A DNA stretch of 8,600 bases, taken from NCBI GenBank assembly GCA_014859615.1, contig JACUTX010000100.1:1-8600 (forward strand), written 5' to 3'. A model generated the notes under the pieces. That model did no database searches. It worked only from the letters and a program-made list of their open reading frames with translations, and was not told the origin of the DNA. Below, piece by piece: positions 6,253 to 8,600 of this stretch (position 1 is the first letter of the stretch; every line of letters begins with the position of its first letter). The translations under genes were made by a program, and so were the position numbers. This stretch comes from Desulfuromonadales bacterium. Its GTDB lineage: Bacteria; Desulfobacterota; Desulfuromonadia; Desulfuromonadales; UBA2294.

Positions 6253-8600
6253 ATGAGCAAAAAGATTCTTATTAATGCCTCTCATCAGGAGGAGAACCGG
6301 GTCGCCATTGTCGAAGACGGCATTCTGACCGAACTTGATATCGAGCTTGAAGGCCGGGAGCAAACCCGTGGAAACATTTACAAGGCGACCGTTGTCCGGG
6401 TTGAATCCGGCTTGCAGGCTGCCTTTGTCGATTACGGCGCTGACCGCATGGGTTTTTTGCAGATCGGTGAAGTTCACCCCGATCTCTACCCCGATGGCGC
6501 GATAGAAGGGAACAGTCGCCCGCGCATCACCGACATTCTCAGACGTGGGCAAGAGATACTGGTTCAGATTACCCGGGAAGAGCGGGGGAGCAAAGGGGCA
6601 GCGCTGACGACAAATCTCTCATTGGCCGGACGATACATGGTCCTGATGCCGGGGAGTACGACCAAAGGGGTTTCTCGTAAGGTCGAAAATGAAGCCCAAC
6701 GCAAAGAGATCAAAACGGCAATGAACTCGATCGACATTCCAGAAGACACCGGTTATATCGTGCGCACAGCCGGTATCGGACAGAGCATCGACGAACTGCA
6801 TCGTGACTTCAAATACCTCTATGGCATTCACACAAAAATTGTTGATCTCGCCAATTCGAGCAAAGCTCCGAAACTGATCTATCAGGAATCGAATCTCGTT
6901 ATTCGATCGATTCGCGATTACTTCAGTCCCGACATGGACGAAGTTCTCATTGACGATCCGACCGTATTCAAGGAAGCTCAGGATTTTTTCCGGTCGGTAA
7001 TGCCTGATTATCTCCATCTGCTGAAACGCCATCAGGAACATCGACCGATCTTCTCCCGTTACCAGATCGAAGAGCAGATCGAGACGATTAACCAGAACAA
7101 GGTCCCCCTGCCATCCGGCGGCTCGATCGTGATCGACCTGACCGAAGCGCTGGTGGCGATCGATGTCAACTCCGGCAAGATGTCGAGTGAGAAGGGGATT
7201 GAGGCGACCGCATTCAAGACCAATATCGAAGCTGCCGCAGAAGTCGGTCGGCAACTGCGACTGCGCGATATCGGCGGACTGATTGTTGTCGACTTTATCG
7301 ACATGCGCGACCGGAAACATAACCGGGACGTCGAAAAGACGTTGAAAGATTCCCTGAAAAACGATAAAGCACGGGTTTCTGTTGGCAAAATCAGCCAGTT
7401 TGGCCTCCTCGAAATGAGCCGACAACGGATCCGGGCCGCCCTCTCAGAAGGGGCGTTTCTCCCCTGCCCGCACTGCACTGGGAGTGGTCGGGTAAAAAGT
7501 GCCGAAGCTCAGGCCGTCGCTTTTTTACGGCGCATTCACACCACCTGCGGCAAAGGGGCAATCGAAAAAGTCGAGGCCAAAGTTCCGATGGATGTCGCCG
7601 ATTATCTGCTCAATGCAAAACGCGAAGAGTTGGTTGAGCTTGAAAAGTCACTCAAACTGACCATTGAGATTAAAGGTCAGGAAGACTATATCTCAGGTCA
7701 GTCTGACCTGGAGATCCACAAGCGAACCAAGAAAATTCATGACGCAAAAAATATCGATCCGATCACTGCCACAGATGATCGACCTGAATTATCGGCTGAG
7801 GACCGGAAACCAAAAGAGATTACGCCGGTCATCCCGACAGAAACGGTAACGGACAGACCGAAAAAGAAGCGGCGCCGCAAAACTGCAGCCGAAAAGAAGG
7901 CCGAGATGGAAGCTGCGATCGCAGACAACACCCCGTCAACTGAGGAATTCGTCGCTGCAGAGACGAAGGTCGCTGAAGCGCATATCTCCACAACCGAGAC
8001 GCCCCCTCCTGTTGCCGTGGAACGAGCGGCCGCGCCGGAAGATCGACCGAAGCGGCGCAGACGGCGACGTAAAACGGCCGCCGAAAAGAGAGCCGAAATG
8101 GAAGCTGCAGCCGCCGCAACCGAAGATCCACCAATAGAGGCAGCGGCCGAGCTGATAATTGTACCAGACGAACAGACCGTCGAACTTATTGTAAAAGATG
8201 GCGAACAGAGCCTCCCGGTCGAAAAACCGAAGCGCCGCCGGCGGCGCAAGACGGCAGCCGAGAAGAAGGCTGAAATGGAGGCGGCGGCCTCTGCAACCAC
8301 TGAGCAGACGAGCCTTGCAGCACAAGAGCAGGGACCGGATACGCAGACGCAAAAGAATCAGGACGCAGCTGCATCCCCCGTCGAAGAGACTCCCCCCCCT
8401 GCAGCCAAACCTAAACGGCGACGCAAGACAGCAGCTGAAAAAAAAGCTGAAATGGAAGCCGCCGGTACTCCCGTCGATCTTCAACCAACCGGACAAAACA
8501 CAACAGCTGAACCTGCATCGGCCTCTTCAAGCAACAAAGAACCGGCCAGCCCGGCAGTTAAAGTAAAACGGAGCCCGAGAAAGCCGGCTGTTAAAAAGGA
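6253..8600 (+). CDS. rne: RNase E/G family endoribonuclease with a repeat-bearing basic tail (3' end outside window)
   Basis: The endoribonuclease for mRNA decay and rRNA/tRNA processing. 782 complete codons are visible with no stop. Residues about 35-125 form the S1 RNA-binding domain (GNIYKATVVRVESGLQAAFVDYG, interrupted here as in family members). The DNase I-like catalytic centre is intact: AIDVNSG with D304 and VVDFIDM with D347, matching E. coli D303 and D346. The Zn-link CPHC (C405, C408) corresponds to E. coli C404/C407 and supports dimer formation. LRLRDIGGLIVVDF and GLLEMSRQR are family hallmarks. The catalytic half ends near residue 500; a disordered, Ala/Glu/Pro-rich tail follows with four basic repeats (separate entry), presumably for RNA, membrane or degradosome-partner contact. 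ATG at 6253 (MSKKILINA) matches the family start; the upstream AGAAAG at 8 nt is a weak ribosome site. The tail's length favours RNase E over RNase G. It is transcribed divergently from the ABC-F gene. Confidence 0.96.
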   Translation, partial: MSKKILINASHQEENRVAIVEDGILTELDIELEGREQTRGNIYKATVVRVESGLQAAFVDYGADRMGFLQIGEVHPDLYPDGAIEGNSRPRITDILRRGQEILVQITREERGSKGAALTTNLSLAGRYMVLMPGSTTKGVSRKVENEAQRKEIKTAMNSIDIPEDTGYIVRTAGIGQSIDELHRDFKYLYGIHTKIVDLANSSKAPKLIYQESNLVIRSIRDYFSPDMDEVLIDDPTVFKEAQDFFRSVMPDYLHLLKRHQEHRPIFSRYQIEEQIETINQNKVPLPSGGSIVIDLTEALVAIDVNSGKMSSEKGIEATAFKTNIEAAAEVGRQLRLRDIGGLIVVDFIDMRDRKHNRDVEKTLKDSLKNDKARVSVGKISQFGLLEMSRQRIRAALSEGAFLPCPHCTGSGRVKSAEAQAVAFLRRIHTTCGKGAIEKVEAKVPMDVADYLLNAKREELVELEKSLKLTIEIKGQEDYISGQSDLEIHKRTKKIHDAKNIDPITATDDRPELSAEDRKPKEITPVIPTETVTDRPKKKRRRKTAAEKKAEMEAAIADNTPSTEEFVAAETKVAEAHISTTETPPPVAVERAAAPEDRPKRRRRRRKTAAEKRAEMEAAAAATEDPPIEAAAELIIVPDEQTVELIVKDGEQSLPVEKPKRRRRRKTAAEKKAEMEAAASATTEQTSLAAQEQGPDTQTQKNQDAAASPVEETPPPAAKPKRRRKTAAEKKAEMEAAGTPVDLQPTGQNTTAEPASASSSNKEPASPAVKVKRSPRKPAVKK
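7855..8463 (+). repeat. Four protein-level repeats of a basic motif in the RNase E/G tail
   Basis: Four copies of a motif of about 19-22 residues: P, K, a run of 3-6 Arg (or Lys/Arg), then KTAAEK(K/R)AEMEAA. Copies lie at 7855-7917, 8044-8109, 8224-8286 and 8407-8463. Aligned on the Lys of KTAAE (residues 543, 607, 666, 725) the spacing is 64, 59 and 59 residues. The spacers are unrelated Pro/Thr/Glu/Ala-rich sequence. Codons differ between copies (the Arg run uses CGG, CGC, CGA, CGT and AGA), so the peptide rather than the DNA appears conserved. A degenerate fifth copy may begin near 8566 (KRSPRKPAVKK) and run off the window. Confidence 0.92.

Noticed and set aside
6091..6552. 153-residue open frame on the - strand spanning the RNase E/G start
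   Set aside because: It overlaps the conserved N-terminus and S1 region on the opposite strand and shows no recognisable domain.
6619..7425. 268-residue open frame on the - strand opposite the RNase E/G catalytic domain
   Set aside because: The + strand encodes highly conserved catalytic sequence; the antisense frame is a by-product of codon bias.
7737..8496. Overlapping Ser/Ala/Arg-rich open frames on the - strand and a + strand frame at 8198-8566
   Set aside because: They are low-complexity shadows of the repeat-bearing RNase E tail (GCN and CGN codons read in other frames).
1..8600. CRISPR array, tRNA or rRNA gene, insertion sequence, attachment site
   Set aside because: No direct-repeat array, cloverleaf, rRNA signature, transposase or terminal inverted repeats were seen on reading both strands.

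Overview
The window reads as chromosomal DNA of a Gram-negative bacterium with roughly balanced base composition. The mix of genes (a ParA-like ATPase beside a DUF4388/PATAN-type protein, a long-tailed RNase E/G, an AcfC/PEB3-type periplasmic binding protein) fits the Desulfuromonadales/Geobacterales group of the former Deltaproteobacteria best. That placement is inferred from protein style, not from a marker gene.

Layout. (1) 12-746, + strand: an AcfC/PEB3-like periplasmic substrate-binding protein. It is interrupted by a single in-frame TGA at 522-524, where relatives appear to have Trp; the rest of the frame is intact to 746. (2) 747-906: a convergent intergenic region with a perfect 17-bp hairpin (844-883) that looks like a bidirectional terminator, plus a weaker hairpin with a T tail for leftward transcripts. 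(3) 907-5961, - strand, read right to left: an ABC-F ATPase, a ParA/MinD-like ATPase with a Cys/His-rich C-terminal extension, a protein with two PATAN/DUF4388-like repeats, and a multi-pass membrane protein of unknown function. The four genes are close together and may form one unit. A near-consensus sigma70-type promoter at 2666-2694 could also drive the last two alone. (4) 5962-6252: a divergent intergenic region with several small hairpins ahead of the next gene. (5) 6253 to the end, + strand: an RNase E/G-family endoribonuclease that runs off the window. Its catalytic residues are all present. Its tail carries four copies of a basic motif (arginine run followed by KTAAEKKAEMEAA) spaced 59-64 residues apart.

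How they may work together: the ABC-F protein (ribosome-associated) and the RNase E/G (RNA decay and processing) are housekeeping functions transcribed divergently. The ParA-like, PATAN-like and membrane proteins between them look like a small uncharacterised module, possibly for positioning or signalling at the membrane. This is inference from gene order and domain type. The most notable items are the RNase E tail repeats, the ParA/PATAN/membrane module and the TGA-interrupted binding protein.
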